This document shows, piece after piece, positions 1 to 9,784 of a stretch of DNA of 64,000 nucleotides. Made by a program: the position numbers and the translations under genes. The first letter of the stretch is position 1. Every line of letters starts with the position of its first letter. Source of the DNA: Pseudomonadota bacterium (GTDB taxonomy: Bacteria > Pseudomonadota > Gammaproteobacteria > Xanthomonadales > SZUA-38); the NCBI GenBank assembly GCA_039033415.1, contig JBCCCR010000010.1, forward strand, positions 1 to 64,000, in the 5' to 3' direction. The notes below the pieces were generated by a model. That model was not told the DNA's origin. It was given only the letters and a program-made list of their open reading frames with translations, and ran no database searches.

Positions 1-2
1 GT

Positions 3-48
3 GGCATGGAGGCCTACCCCGAGTTCATGCATGGCGCCATGAAGTAAG
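3..48 (+). CDS. Ammonium transporter (Amt family), C-terminal end only
   Basis: An open frame runs in from the window edge and stops at TAA (46-48). It encodes only the last 14 residues, GMEAYPEFMHGAMK. The 'HGMEAYPEF'-like wording resembles the cytoplasmic tail that follows the last membrane helix of Amt ammonium channels. The next gene, 27 bp downstream on the same strand, is the PII regulator that plugs Amt channels, which supports the reading. The order amt then glnK is the reverse of E. coli glnK-amtB. With so few residues visible the call leans heavily on context. Confidence 0.5.
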
Positions 49-75
49 CGATCTGAAACTAGGAGCTATAGACCA

Positions 76-417
76 ATGAAAATGGTGACGGCGGTGATCA
101 AACCGTTCAAACTCGATGACGTACGTTCCGCCCTGTCCGAAGTCGGCGTGCAGGGCATCACGGCTACGGAAGTGCAGGGTTTTGGCCGCCAGAAGGGCCA
201 CACGGAGCTTTACCGGGGGGCCGAATACGTGGTGGATTTTCTGCCCAAGGTCAAACTGGAGATCGCCGTCACCGACGATCGGGTCGACGCTGTTGTTGAG
301 GCTATCGCCCAGGCCGCAAATTCAGACCAGATTGGCGACGGCAAGATTTTTGTGCACGCCCTGGAGCAGGTAGTTCGAATCCGAACCGGCGAAACCAACG
401 CTGAAGCGCTGAGCTGA
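76..417 (+). CDS. glnK: Nitrogen regulatory protein P-II (GlnK/GlnB type)
   Basis: This 113-residue protein has the full PII length. It starts MKMVTAVIKPFKLDDV and carries the T-loop segment GRQKGHTELYRGAEYVVDFLPK with Tyr51, the residue uridylylated in proteobacterial PII proteins. The C-terminal part, with GDGKIFVHALEQVVRIRTGE, is the second PII signature. PII trimers bind ATP/ADP and 2-oxoglutarate, report carbon/nitrogen status, and GlnK-type members block Amt ammonium channels at the inner membrane. The adjacent upstream amt tail favours GlnK over GlnB, though sequence alone does not separate them sharply. An AGGAG-like site lies about 9 bases before ATG (AGGAGCTATAGACCA). Confidence 0.93.
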   Translation: MKMVTAVIKPFKLDDVRSALSEVGVQGITATEVQGFGRQKGHTELYRGAEYVVDFLPKVKLEIAVTDDRVDAVVEAIAQAANSDQIGDGKIFVHALEQVVRIRTGETNAEALS

Positions 418-433
418 AGCACTCCTGCTTATT

Positions 434-459
434 CATTGCCGGCGGTGACGCCGGCAATG
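434..459 (+). terminator. Hairpin terminator after glnK
   Basis: A perfect 11-bp stem (434-444 pairing with 449-459) closes a GTGA tetraloop 16 bases after the glnK stop codon. The following run is AAGTTTCGG, so the U tract is weak. It is probably the transcriptional end of the amt-glnK unit. Confidence 0.6.
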
Positions 460-1656
460 AAGTTTCGGCGCTTTGCGCGGCATCCCAGTTACCCGCTGGG
501 TCGCGTTTACACCGGCGGTGGTAAGCCCACTACCGCCTCGTCTTAGTCCCGCCGAATCCTCATCCGAGGCGCGTAGCTTCCTGCGAGTGGCGTCGGCAAG
601 ATCAGCTTGAAACTGATTAACAGCAACTGCGCAGATAACGCGTTGCTTCCAGGCCACTGACCATCTCAGCTAAACCGCGACGTAAACCGCACCCAATCTC
701 GCCAGCCGGGCAACCCGCACCGCAGCCCGGTATCGGCTCCGGTTGAATGCGCCAGCCGCCCTCATGTATCCAACCCAGACGTTGTGCTGCATTGGCTGTC
801 CTGGCATGAAGGAGGGGCTGCCAAAGGCCTTGATCAGCCTAAGCACGCTGGGACGTACTTAGGTGGAATGGACCCGGGCCGGTGCAACACCCGGCGCGGC
901 GAAGACTCCAAATAAGGTTATTGGGGGAATGGTGGAGATGGCCGTGATGTCGATGAAGCGGGCGCGGATCCCTTCCGGGCCAGGCCTGTACATTTTGGCT
1001 TCAGATTGATCCCATCAGTGGTGTGAGGAGGCAGCTGAGCGAGAGGGGCCCGTCGGTACACCTGTTCCGCAGCTTCGTCGGCATACAGCCAGCTCTCCCT
1101 GTGACGCGGGCTTGATTGCGTGGCGGCTGTCGTGACGACTGGCTCTTTTGAGTCGTCAATGCCGTACTCCAGCAGAATTTGCGTTCGACCCACCCCAGAA
1201 AAGCCGGATACCAACGTGGCAGCACTGCAGCAGCTTCAGTAAATGGCGATGGCGAATCACGCCGCACCAAGGGCCGGTGCCCAGCATGGTTCACGAATGG
1301 CGCGGGCATCGCCCGTCTACTGCATCCATTCAAGCCAAGCCGCGCCCAAAATATTCAGGTATCGGCCGATATTCAATTAGCAAAAGGCTTCAAGATCCTG
1401 AGGCAAACGCCATGACCGCTTTATGCCGGGTGGCTAGCGTGTTGCTGCTAAGGCCGAACGACGCCACAAGACTCTGCCAACCCTCATCAATAAAAAATCG
1501 AGAGTCTTTTTGACGCGGATAAAAGGATTGTCCGGCCCGCTGAGAAATTGCCGAAAAACGGCGGTCAGGACTCTAACGAACAGGGGAGGCGAACAGATGT
1601 AGTGGATTCCGCGCTGACGCCCGAGTCCGCTGTCTGGTGGTTTGATAAGAAGCGGG
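460..1656. other. About 1.2 kb with no convincing gene
   Basis: Short overlapping frames exist on both strands, but none has protein-like composition with a plausible ribosome-binding site. One minus-strand frame (about 1230-918) reads ATLVSGFSGVGRTQ, which resembles a P-loop with Arg in place of the catalytic Lys. It is closed upstream by a stop and leads nowhere. The stretch looks like decayed or non-coding DNA. I see no tRNA, IS end or repeat array in it. Confidence 0.5.
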
Positions 1657-1854
1657 TTAAAAATTATTTGCCAGGTGGCGAGTGTGCGCTGCACGCTGAC
1701 GTCTCGCAAAAAAACCCAGCAGCAGGCCCATCCAGGCGACCAGCGCCAACATCATCGTGACCGCTGGCAGATGGCCCGCCTGGATCATCCACAGATCGTA
1801 AATTAGGCAAAAGACTCCGGCGAAAACGCTCATGATGGTGTGGAAGTGTTTCAT
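1657..1854 (-). CDS. Small two-helix membrane protein, unknown function
   Basis: This 65-residue protein (MKHFHTIMSVFAGVFCLIYD...) has two hydrophobic segments: residues about 5-27, and about 30-49 containing VTMMLALVAWMGLLLGFF. A basic tail follows (RRQRAAHTRHLANNF). An AGGATC element sits about 6 bases before the ATG. Composition and the positive-inside tail look like a real small inner-membrane protein. I do not recognise a family. It stands alone between the empty region and the terminator of the next gene. Confidence 0.55.
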   Translation of the reverse strand: MKHFHTIMSVFAGVFCLIYDLWMIQAGHLPAVTMMLALVAWMGLLLGFFARRQRAAHTRHLANNF

Positions 1855-2100
1855 TTCGATCCTGCCTACCTGCTGTGCTGTTATCAGTAATACGTCCCAG
1901 CCGACAAAAAGTTGCAGGAATTAGCCGGTTGATTGGCTTTTTCACGCCGCAGGCAAAAATAAACTTGTAATTCAATAATTTAAGACGCGCACAACACGCC
2001 AAGGTGTTCATCAACGCTCGAGTGATATCGGAAGCGCCCCGTTGGGAGTGTGAGCGCTCTTCGCCAGCAGCACGGCCAGCCAGGCTGAAACCCCCACCCA

Positions 2101-2129
2101 AAAAAAAGCGCGGCCGAAGCCGCGCTTTT
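2101..2129 (-). terminator. Rho-independent terminator of the 1952-residue secreted protein gene
   Basis: On the minus strand a GCGCGGC stem (2108-2114 with 2119-2125, 4-base loop) is extended by A/T pairs and followed by a run of seven U (from A2101-A2107). It lies about 25 bases after the stop codon at 2151-2153. Confidence 0.85.
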
Positions 2130-2150
2130 CTCCTTACTTGTGAGCTTCGG

Positions 2151-5100
2151 TTATTCGAAGCCGTTACGGAAGAGGCTCTCGCCAACGCTGATGACCACTT
2201 CAGCCTGGCCGGCAGCTGCACCATCGGTTACACCGTAGGTGAAGCGTTCGACGCCGGAGAAGTTGGCGTTGGGCTCGTAGGTGAACGTGCCGTCGGGGTT
2301 AACCGTCAGCGTGCCGTTCTGCACTCCTGAGAGCACCTCGTAGGCCAGCGTGTCGCCATCGATGTCGGAGTCGTTGTCGCTGAGGTTTCCAGCTACTTCG
2401 GCTCCAACCGCCGTGTCAAACGACTCACCTTGGATGACCGGGACGTCGTTCACCGCTGCGATGTTGATGTTCACCGCTGCGACGTTCGAGCTGTCCACAC
2501 CGTTGTTCACCTGGAAGGTAAATGCGTCAGCACCGTTATAGTCGGAGCCAGGCATGTAGACCAGGTTCGGCGCGGTACCCGACAGCGTTCCGCTCACCGG
2601 TTGACTCAGCAAGGTGTAGGAAAGCACCCCACCCTGCGGGTCGAAGCCGGACAGCGTAATGGCGATCGGCGAATCCTCACTCGTGGTGGTCTCCAGGGCG
2701 TTAGCAATCGGCGGTCCGTTCGGATCGCTCACGGTGATGGACACCGTGGTCTCTGCCGAAGAGTCAGTGCCGTCAAGCGCGACGAACTGGAATGAATCCG
2801 TACCGACAAAGCCCGGGTTGGACGTGTAGGTCAGCACCGGCGGAATACCCGTGAGGGCGCCGTTGCTGGGCAGATTCACCACCGCGTAATCCAGCGCTGC
2901 GGTCTCCACGTCGGTTGCCGTCAAGGTGATAGCAACAGAGGTTCCCGAGTTGGTAGCCAGATTTTGCGGATCAGCCATGGGTACATCGTTGATCGAGTTG
3001 ATCGTGATCGCCACGGTCGCTTCGTTGGAGGTGGAGGTTCCATCGCTGGCGGTGTACGTCAGCGAATCCACACCGTTGAAGTTCTCGTCTGGCGTGTAGG
3101 TCAACGTCGGCGGCGTACCGCTGATGGTGCCGTTGCTGGGACCGCTAGTCACCGTGAAGGTCAGCTGATCGCCGTCTTCGTCGGTTCCACGCAGCCTCAC
3201 GAACGTTGCCACGTCCTCATCGGTTCTCACGTTACGGTTCAGCGCAACCGGAGGCGTGTTGCCCTGGTCGACCGTCACCGAATCGCTTGACGTCTGAGTA
3301 CCCGGACCCGGAATCGGATCGCCGCCGGCATCACTCGGATCACCGCTCGCCGTTGCCTCGATGGCAGACGGCAGCCCGCTGGGCGCGGCAACCACGAAGT
3401 AGTAGGTCAGCTCACTGCCCGGTCCAAGCGGCGGTGTTCCGACCTTCAGCAGCATGTCGTCCAGCGTGATGTTGAGGGACGGCACTTCGACACTCAGGTT
3501 CGAGAAGAACGTGTCGCCGGTGTTCGCCAGATCCACACAGAAAGTGAGGGCCTGAGTCGTCTCGGCGGGGAACGTGTCGGAACCGCCACCGACGGCACAC
3601 AGGTCGCCAGTATCGGAACCCAGGTACGCGGTCAGTGACAGAGACAGACCCGGTGCACCTTCAACCGTCAGACCCAGCGGCTTGGCTTCTGCCTGGTTGA
3701 CGAAGTTACCGCCAACGTTCAGCTCAGCACTGTAGCTGCCGAAGGGCAGTGACGTTGAGTCGAAGGTTAGATCCAGCATCGCATCGCTGCCGGCGGGAAT
3801 TGTTCCAACCTCGGGCTCAGCGCTGGCCCATGGCGTTGCCAGGGTCAGGTTAGCCGGCTCGACGGCGTAGATGGCGCTGGTGGCATTACCGACCACATAC
3901 ACCACACCGTTCGGATCCAGCCTGCTGCGGACCAGGTCGTTAATGAAGTCATCCGGAATGGCCGCGAGCGGCGTGTTGACGCCGAGGCTCGTGCCGAAGA
4001 TGTCGGTGATTTCAGACTGCGTCACCTGACCGGCAGAGATCTCACCCACCAGCACATCCAGCTTGCCTTCGATGACATCCAGGCCGTTACCAAACAGGCC
4101 TGCGCCGGTGTCGAGGCTGGTCTGCGGAACCGGATAACCCGGCAGCAGATTACCCAGACGATCCACAGCGTAGATGTCGTCCGTCACGATGTCGATGTAG
4201 AAGAACGCGTCGAGCGTTGCGTCGTATTCAACACCGGTGATCAGACCACCAGGCGAGGTCGGCGGGATGAAGAAGTTCAGGAAGTTACCGTCGAGGTCGC
4301 CCTGAACCATTGCCGGGAAGTCAGCGTCCAGCCACCACAGGGTGTTGGTTGAGCTGTCGAAGGCCACACCGGTGGTCGTGCCGAAACTCGGATGCTGAAT
4401 CGTTTCTTCGATAAACAGCGAGGAGTTGTAGCGCACGGTGTTGCCGCTGAACAGGTCAGCCACCCAGATGTCTCCTTCCGGCGACATGGTGATACCGAGG
4501 GGTGAACCCTCTGGATACGGTGCTGACAGCAGGACGTCACCTGGCAGTGCCGTGAAGTCGGCAGGCCCGCGCTGATACTCAGGCGCAGTAAGGGCCGCTG
4601 ACTCACCGGCAGAACTGCGCCGGCCGACTGCGTTGTTGTTGCCCGAGGCTGACAGCGGTGCCGCCGGCAGACCGAAGTCGTAGCTGCCAATGTTCACCAG
4701 GTAGTCGAGGGCCAACGTGCCGAGGTTGCTGAGGACCAGCGGGTTGGTGACCGACTCGTTGCTGCCCAGCGTCTCAACGACCGCCGAGGAGTCAAACGCG
4801 ATGGCAGGCGCATCGACCGCAAAGTCGAATACGGTGATACCACCTTCGGTGACTTCGACGTTGATCGTCGGATCAACATCACCACCGTTGGGTACATCGA
4901 TCTCCAGCACGTAGAAGCCGGCGGTCAGGACGTCGAAGCTGTAGGAGCCATCTTCGCCGCTGAGGGCCGTAACGCTGGCACCGGCACGGGTCGCTGTGAT
5001 GAGGGCACCTTCGATCGGCAGCGAGGTTCCCGCAACCGTGACCGTACCTTCAAGCGATCCACCACCGGCACTGCCGCCGACACCACACGTGGTGACCAGG

Positions 5101-8009
5101 AACTGCTCCATTAGCGCATCCCGGTTGGGTTGCGTCGGAACAGCCGGGAACGAGAAGCCCAGGTAAGCAGCGTTGTAGACGCCGTTGCTGACGCCGGTAG
5201 CGGCGACCTGAGAGTTGTTTCCGGAATCACCCTGGTAAGTGATGGTGTCTGGACCAATCGGGTCGAGCTGGTCGCTGAAGTTGCTAAAGCCAGCAGCGCC
5301 GTAGTCCAGGGTGTAGGGACCGAGGCCGGCAAACGCGTTGTCGCCAGTGACCGTACCCTGCGCGACGTCAGACTGGCCTGCGGCAACGCCGAGGTAGTCG
5401 GTCATCAGCGGGGTCAGTCCCTTGTCGAAGAAGTAGTCTTGCGAGCTGATCAGGAAGCAGCCGCCGCCATCGAGGTAGCTGGAGATCGCTACTTCGCTGT
5501 CGGCCGAAGGACCTGAGGTGCCCGGGAAGCCAAACTCGTCACCGCTGAACCAAACCACGGCCTGGTAGTCGCCCAGAGTTGCGGCGTCAGGTTCGGTGGT
5601 GTCGCTGTTCAGAGTGTCAAAGACGTCGAAGGTCAGGCCGAGGTTCTGCAGCGAGTCTGCATAGAAATCGCTGACGTCAGGCGTGTTGTCATCGTCGTCG
5701 ACGAGCAGTACCAATGCCCCAGCCGCCGCTGCCACCGTGAAGGTGTTCACCGGCGAAGTGGCTGACTCGCCACACGGGTTGATCGCTGCGACGCGCCAGA
5801 AGTAGTCGCCAGGCTCCAGATCCATGTCTACGGTCAACGTGGTCTCGGTGGATTCCTGATCGACGACAATGGCGCCAAACTCACTCACCTGGAGGCGATA
5901 GCTGGTGGCGCCAGGTACGGCGGCCCACTCAAACGTGACGGTGCCGCCGATGTCGCGGATGCCGTTCACGGGCGCGATCAGTTCAGGTGCGTTCGCCGGT
6001 ACCCCATTAGATACGCCCACGGTAACCGGAACGGCCCCGTCTTCGAGACCTGCGGCAGAGCCGATGAGGTCGAACGTATAGCTCCCAGAAGCGACGCTGC
6101 CGTCAACGGAAATCTGCGCAACGGTAGATCCTGGCGTCGGGTCAACTGGGTTGGCGGTGAAGTCCACCGTGAAGCCAGCCGGCAGGTTAGCCGTGCTCAT
6201 GTCCACAGGATCAACAGCGCCCGTGCTCAGCGCTACGTCAAGACCGATGTCCTCGAGGTTGCCCGGAGTACAGACCAGCTGTTCGGTGTTGCCGGTGTTT
6301 TCGGTCAGCACAACGCGGTCTACGCCGCAGCTCTCAAACCGGAACGAGCACACGCGCGTGTTCCAGGTGACTGCGCTGGTGGCCGCGTAATACTCAGTCG
6401 TGTACCAGAAGGTACAGTTGTCGACCGGGTCAACGCTCATGGAGGAGTAGTCCACCCAGCGATCAGATCCGGTCTGGACGCCGCCGCCGTCGACACAGGA
6501 GGCTTCCGTTTGAAGCGTGCCTGCCGGGTCGGTGGCCTCGCGACCGGTGTAGTAAATTGAAGGCTCGGTGTTTTCGCTGCCCAGCGAGTAGCCGATGCCG
6601 ATGTTGCCGGAGATATCCATCGCGATAGACGGCAGCCAGCGATTCTCGGAATCCGGCGCAAAAACGCCTTCATCAACGATGCTTGAAGCGCCGGAGGCGT
6701 AGTCGATTTCTACCCAGCGCACGCCCGCCTGATCGCCTCCGACGTCAACCGTGTGGCTGAGAACCAAACGGGTTGAATTCGGTGCGGAAGTCGGATTAAC
6801 GCGGATTGCGGCCCGATACATCGTGAACTGACTGAGCGAATCGAGCAGCTGAGGCGTACCCGGCTGTGGGATACACGCGCCAAAACCGCAAAGTTCGGAG
6901 TCAAACTCGGCGGCAGATTCAAGCAGGGTTGGTGCCGAGAATGTTGAGTTAGCCGGCGTGTCGAAATCCGGGCAGAATTCCCAGATTCGATACCCGTCGG
7001 GTCCACCACCCACACCCCAGACTTCATCGTCAAAGGCCTGGATGATGACGTTACAGGTACCCGCGGGCGCAACGGCCGTTCCTTCAATGTGGCCTGGCTG
7101 CAGGGCAAAAGCAAAATCTGGGCTGCTGCCTGCCAGGTCCTCGAATTCGATAAAGGTTGCGGTCGGATCACCAGCCAGCATCGCGTCGCGATCGGCAGCG
7201 ATGATAGACACGCCTCCGAAAGTTCCGCCGGGGAAGTTGTTGGTGGTCAGGTAGTAACCGCTGCTAGCGCCGGTCTCGTCATCGAAGATTCCGATTTTCG
7301 GATAGTCGATGCCCGGAATGGCGTACTCGTAAAGGTTATAGGCACCCAGGGGATCGTTGGTCTGGGAGATCGCGAAGCACTGGCGGCCGTTGGCGGAAAC
7401 TGGCGCAGCAAACTGCGAGAAAAGCCAGCGATCGGCGACTTCGTCATACAGAACAATCGGGTCACCGTTGTTGTTCGATTCGCAGAGTCCGCCGAAACCT
7501 GTCCAGAAAATATTTCCTGGCAGGGGGCCTGCTGCGAGTGAACCGTCAGCCTTATTGAAGATCTTGACGCCCAGGTTCATGTACTGGATGTAGAAATTCA
7601 GACCGACGTCACCGTTCGGGTCAGGGGGCGAAATCTGGCCGCCGAAGACCTCAACGTTGTCCAGGTTGTTGTAGCCGTCGAAGCTCAGATCCAGCGTCGG
7701 AGCGCGCTTATCGGTTGGCGCTTTGCGAGTCGGATCGAAGGCCGGTGCCTGCTTGCGGCCGCGATCGAGAAAATCGGGCTTCAGAATGTTAGGCACGGTT
7801 TGCGGCTTTTGTTGCTCGCTGGGTCGGGCCGGTTGGTTGGCCTCAAATTCTCTGGCGAGCTGCCTCAGCGGCGGGGATACGCCGGTTCGCACGGCCTCGT
7901 GGACCTGTGGACCGTCTTTGGTTTGCGCCAGTGCAAGTGGCCCAAAGACCACGCTGGCGATAAGTAGTGGAACGAGGGTATAGAACCCCCTAAACGAGCG
8001 TCGTTTCAC
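2151..8009 (-). CDS. Giant multidomain secreted protein with cadherin-like repeats and C-terminal GFE motif
   Basis: A 1952-residue exported protein starting at GTG with a GGGAGG site 6 bases upstream. Residues 1-29 form a signal peptide ending PLALAQ. In order: a surface-protein propeller-like domain (about 120-570; PDPNGDVG, GDPIVLYDEVADRWLFSQF); an Ig-like domain and a fibronectin-III-like segment; a ThuA/amidotransferase-fold-like domain (LVLLVDDDDNTPDVSDFY...); a carboxypeptidase-regulatory-like domain (LEGTVTVAGTSLPIEGALI); an NHL/SMP-30-like propeller (SPEGDIWVADLFSGNTVRY); and at least four tandem cadherin-like repeats of the NxxPVA...DEDxxxF...LTYTPDENFNG type. The chain ends exactly in SLFRNGFE, a motif shared with four other exported proteins in the window. 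No catalytic site was recognised; an adhesion or surface-matrix role is inferred. Confidence 0.85.
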   Translation of the reverse strand: MKRRSFRGFYTLVPLLIASVVFGPLALAQTKDGPQVHEAVRTGVSPPLRQLAREFEANQPARPSEQQKPQTVPNILKPDFLDRGRKQAPAFDPTRKAPTDKRAPTLDLSFDGYNNLDNVEVFGGQISPPDPNGDVGLNFYIQYMNLGVKIFNKADGSLAAGPLPGNIFWTGFGGLCESNNNGDPIVLYDEVADRWLFSQFAAPVSANGRQCFAISQTNDPLGAYNLYEYAIPGIDYPKIGIFDDETGASSGYYLTTNNFPGGTFGGVSIIAADRDAMLAGDPTATFIEFEDLAGSSPDFAFALQPGHIEGTAVAPAGTCNVIIQAFDDEVWGVGGGPDGYRIWEFCPDFDTPANSTFSAPTLLESAAEFDSELCGFGACIPQPGTPQLLDSLSQFTMYRAAIRVNPTSAPNSTRLVLSHTVDVGGDQAGVRWVEIDYASGASSIVDEGVFAPDSENRWLPSIAMDISGNIGIGYSLGSENTEPSIYYTGREATDPAGTLQTEASCVDGGGVQTGSDRWVDYSSMSVDPVDNCTFWYTTEYYAATSAVTWNTRVCSFRFESCGVDRVVLTENTGNTEQLVCTPGNLEDIGLDVALSTGAVDPVDMSTANLPAGFTVDFTANPVDPTPGSTVAQISVDGSVASGSYTFDLIGSAAGLEDGAVPVTVGVSNGVPANAPELIAPVNGIRDIGGTVTFEWAAVPGATSYRLQVSEFGAIVVDQESTETTLTVDMDLEPGDYFWRVAAINPCGESATSPVNTFTVAAAAGALVLLVDDDDNTPDVSDFYADSLQNLGLTFDVFDTLNSDTTEPDAATLGDYQAVVWFSGDEFGFPGTSGPSADSEVAISSYLDGGGCFLISSQDYFFDKGLTPLMTDYLGVAAGQSDVAQGTVTGDNAFAGLGPYTLDYGAAGFSNFSDQLDPIGPDTITYQGDSGNNSQVAATGVSNGVYNAAYLGFSFPAVPTQPNRDALMEQFLVTTCGVGGSAGGGSLEGTVTVAGTSLPIEGALITATRAGASVTALSGEDGSYSFDVLTAGFYVLEIDVPNGGDVDPTINVEVTEGGITVFDFAVDAPAIAFDSSAVVETLGSNESVTNPLVLSNLGTLALDYLVNIGSYDFGLPAAPLSASGNNNAVGRRSSAGESAALTAPEYQRGPADFTALPGDVLLSAPYPEGSPLGITMSPEGDIWVADLFSGNTVRYNSSLFIEETIQHPSFGTTTGVAFDSSTNTLWWLDADFPAMVQGDLDGNFLNFFIPPTSPGGLITGVEYDATLDAFFYIDIVTDDIYAVDRLGNLLPGYPVPQTSLDTGAGLFGNGLDVIEGKLDVLVGEISAGQVTQSEITDIFGTSLGVNTPLAAIPDDFINDLVRSRLDPNGVVYVVGNATSAIYAVEPANLTLATPWASAEPEVGTIPAGSDAMLDLTFDSTSLPFGSYSAELNVGGNFVNQAEAKPLGLTVEGAPGLSLSLTAYLGSDTGDLCAVGGGSDTFPAETTQALTFCVDLANTGDTFFSNLSVEVPSLNITLDDMLLKVGTPPLGPGSELTYYFVVAAPSGLPSAIEATASGDPSDAGGDPIPGPGTQTSSDSVTVDQGNTPPVALNRNVRTDEDVATFVRLRGTDEDGDQLTFTVTSGPSNGTISGTPPTLTYTPDENFNGVDSLTYTASDGTSTSNEATVAITINSINDVPMADPQNLATNSGTSVAITLTATDVETAALDYAVVNLPSNGALTGIPPVLTYTSNPGFVGTDSFQFVALDGTDSSAETTVSITVSDPNGPPIANALETTTSEDSPIAITLSGFDPQGGVLSYTLLSQPVSGTLSGTAPNLVYMPGSDYNGADAFTFQVNNGVDSSNVAAVNINIAAVNDVPVIQGESFDTAVGAEVAGNLSDNDSDIDGDTLAYEVLSGVQNGTLTVNPDGTFTYEPNANFSGVERFTYGVTDGAAAGQAEVVISVGESLFRNGFE

Positions 8010-8066
8010 GCAGAACCTCCCAAGTTGAAATGGTCAAACGGGCTACCGTGGCTACGCCACAAGTGG

Positions 8067-9050
8067 CTACCGCTTGCTAACCCCCTGAACACGTTGTTGC
8101 AGCACCTGCCGAGCTTCAGCCGCCAAAAATGGCTGCGCCAAGGCCCGATAGATTTCCGTGAGCTCCCTCTCAGGTTGGGTTTTGCCAATGCCTCGAAGCG
8201 CTGCTTCCACAACACCCCGATGGGCAGCACCCATCCATCTGGCAAAAGCGGGTAGGTCCTTCTCCCCGGGTGAAAACTGATCCGCTAGCGCAATCAACGC
8301 TGTATAGACCAGCCCGGGCCAGTACATGTCGTTACGAACAACCGACACCGGCGTGGTATCGAGCAGCCCGCGAACCACCGTCCTGGCTCGTTCTGTGTAG
8401 CCATCGCTGGCAAATCCGATTCGCAGAGCCATTGTTCGCGCCATGGGGTCGCGGTTGACGTCTGCGGCAAAGTCCCAAACCTGACTGGTCTGGTCTGCAT
8501 TGAACTGCTCCATCAACGAGGGACGCCCGAGAATCTCGGCGGCGCTGAGGCGTTGAAGGAAGGGATCTCCGACTCGCAGCTGAGCGAGCAAGAAGTCCGC
8601 GTGGTCTGAAGGGGAGTCAGCAAACTTGCGCTGGGCGGTACCGTCCAGCATCTCAATCGCGGCGGGCGAGGAACCGCTGATGATCTCGCCGGCCAGCAGG
8701 TTGCGCACAACCCGAGGCTCGGTTCGGTGATAGCCCTCGGCGGGGAAACGCTTCTTTTCCGCGTCGGTATAGGCGACGAGGTAGCGACCTTTGCCGCCGA
8801 TGAGCGCAACCGTCGCGTCATCGAAGGCCAGCGTGATCGTCTTTTCGCCAGGCTCACCGGCAAGTTTTTGAATGACGTCAAACGTGACGGCTGCGCCGTC
8901 GATCTCGCTCGGGGTCGCAATGATTAGTCGATGGTTCGACTGATCCTGCAGGTCCCAGGAGGGCGGTTGCGTCTGGTTTGCCGCCCATGCACTGTTGGCA
9001 GCGATTATGAGGGAAAAAAGACAGACACGACGGGAGAAACGCCTGGCCAT
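8067..9050 (-). CDS. Secreted protein of unknown function, helical C-terminal half
   Basis: This 327-residue protein begins MARRFSRRVCLFSLIIAANSAWAA, a clear signal peptide, so the ATG at 9050 is preferred over an upstream TTG at 9140 that would bury it. The N-terminal half (about 25-120) is beta-rich with ITLAFDDATVALIGGKGRYLVAY. The C-terminal half (about 140-325) is helical, with a HEAT-like rhythm (LSAAEILGRPSLMEQF, MARTMALRIGFASDGYTERARTVVRGLL). I recognise no family. It lies 57 bp upstream of the giant secreted protein gene on the same strand, so co-transcription is likely. It lacks the C-terminal GFE motif. Confidence 0.65.
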   Translation of the reverse strand: MARRFSRRVCLFSLIIAANSAWAANQTQPPSWDLQDQSNHRLIIATPSEIDGAAVTFDVIQKLAGEPGEKTITLAFDDATVALIGGKGRYLVAYTDAEKKRFPAEGYHRTEPRVVRNLLAGEIISGSSPAAIEMLDGTAQRKFADSPSDHADFLLAQLRVGDPFLQRLSAAEILGRPSLMEQFNADQTSQVWDFAADVNRDPMARTMALRIGFASDGYTERARTVVRGLLDTTPVSVVRNDMYWPGLVYTALIALADQFSPGEKDLPAFARWMGAAHRGVVEAALRGIGKTQPERELTEIYRALAQPFLAAEARQVLQQRVQGVSKR

Positions 9051-9784
9051 AGGCGACAGTTGAGCAACCAAATGGTCGCATTGGCGGGGTTTTTTTGCGC
9101 TGTGAAACAACACGGACACAACGGTAACAAATTGTAACAACGCGGAGCAAGCAGTTTCTCGGGTTTGGCACCACTCGGTCCGAAGACCCGGAATTTGCGG
9201 TTGCGGGCCAACGTGAGTTCGCGTGAACGGTGGCTGACACTACGCTTTCAAGCCTGGGTGCCAGCCTTAGAAAAACGTTATTAATGAATTAGTTAAGCAA
9301 ATAATCGGCCGTTAGCAGCTGTGCCGACACGGCCGCTGACTGCGCAATTCAACCCAAGTGCGCCAAACGCTCCCCGCTGCGTGTTCGCCACCCTGACACG
9401 ACGACGGCGAGAGGAGCTAGGCTTGCCGACACGTCAGTCGAACGCAGAAAATCCGCCGGATTGTTAACCCGAAACCCACGAAGTGTCGCTGTCGAGCAAT
9501 CAGGTATTCTAGGCGTTGAAGATTTAGGGATATTTGTCATAATTGGCAGGCAAAAGTCCCGAATTTCACACCAAGCTCACGGAAAATCAGTGCCTTACCG
9601 GCTATTGCCACCAATTAACACTAACCCGAGCGCTGCCCAACGGAGTGCTAAGAGCCGAGCGGGATGTGTATGCGAGCCAATACAACGCCTCACGTCGGAA
9701 TATGGCGGCAATGGTGCCGCCGAGGGTCGTTGTTAAGGATTTTGCTGCTTGCGGATCGGACGGACGCCGAGCAGGCGCCCTGGC
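9051..9784. other. Intergenic region, no gene supported
   Basis: This 734-bp gap follows bchH and precedes the minus-strand secreted-protein gene. The part near 9270-9320 is AT-rich (TTATTAATGAATTAG) and could hold the promoter of the 9050 gene, but no clean -35/-10 pair is seen. Frames here have no protein-like composition. Confidence 0.45.

Noticed and set aside
371-388. tRNA-like T-arm GTTCGAATCC
   Set aside because: It lies inside glnK in its coding frame and no cloverleaf can be drawn around it.
918-1230. Possible AAA/P-loop ATPase (SGFSGVGRT)
   Set aside because: The lysine of the Walker A motif is Arg, the frame is closed upstream by a stop, and no Walker B or other motif follows.
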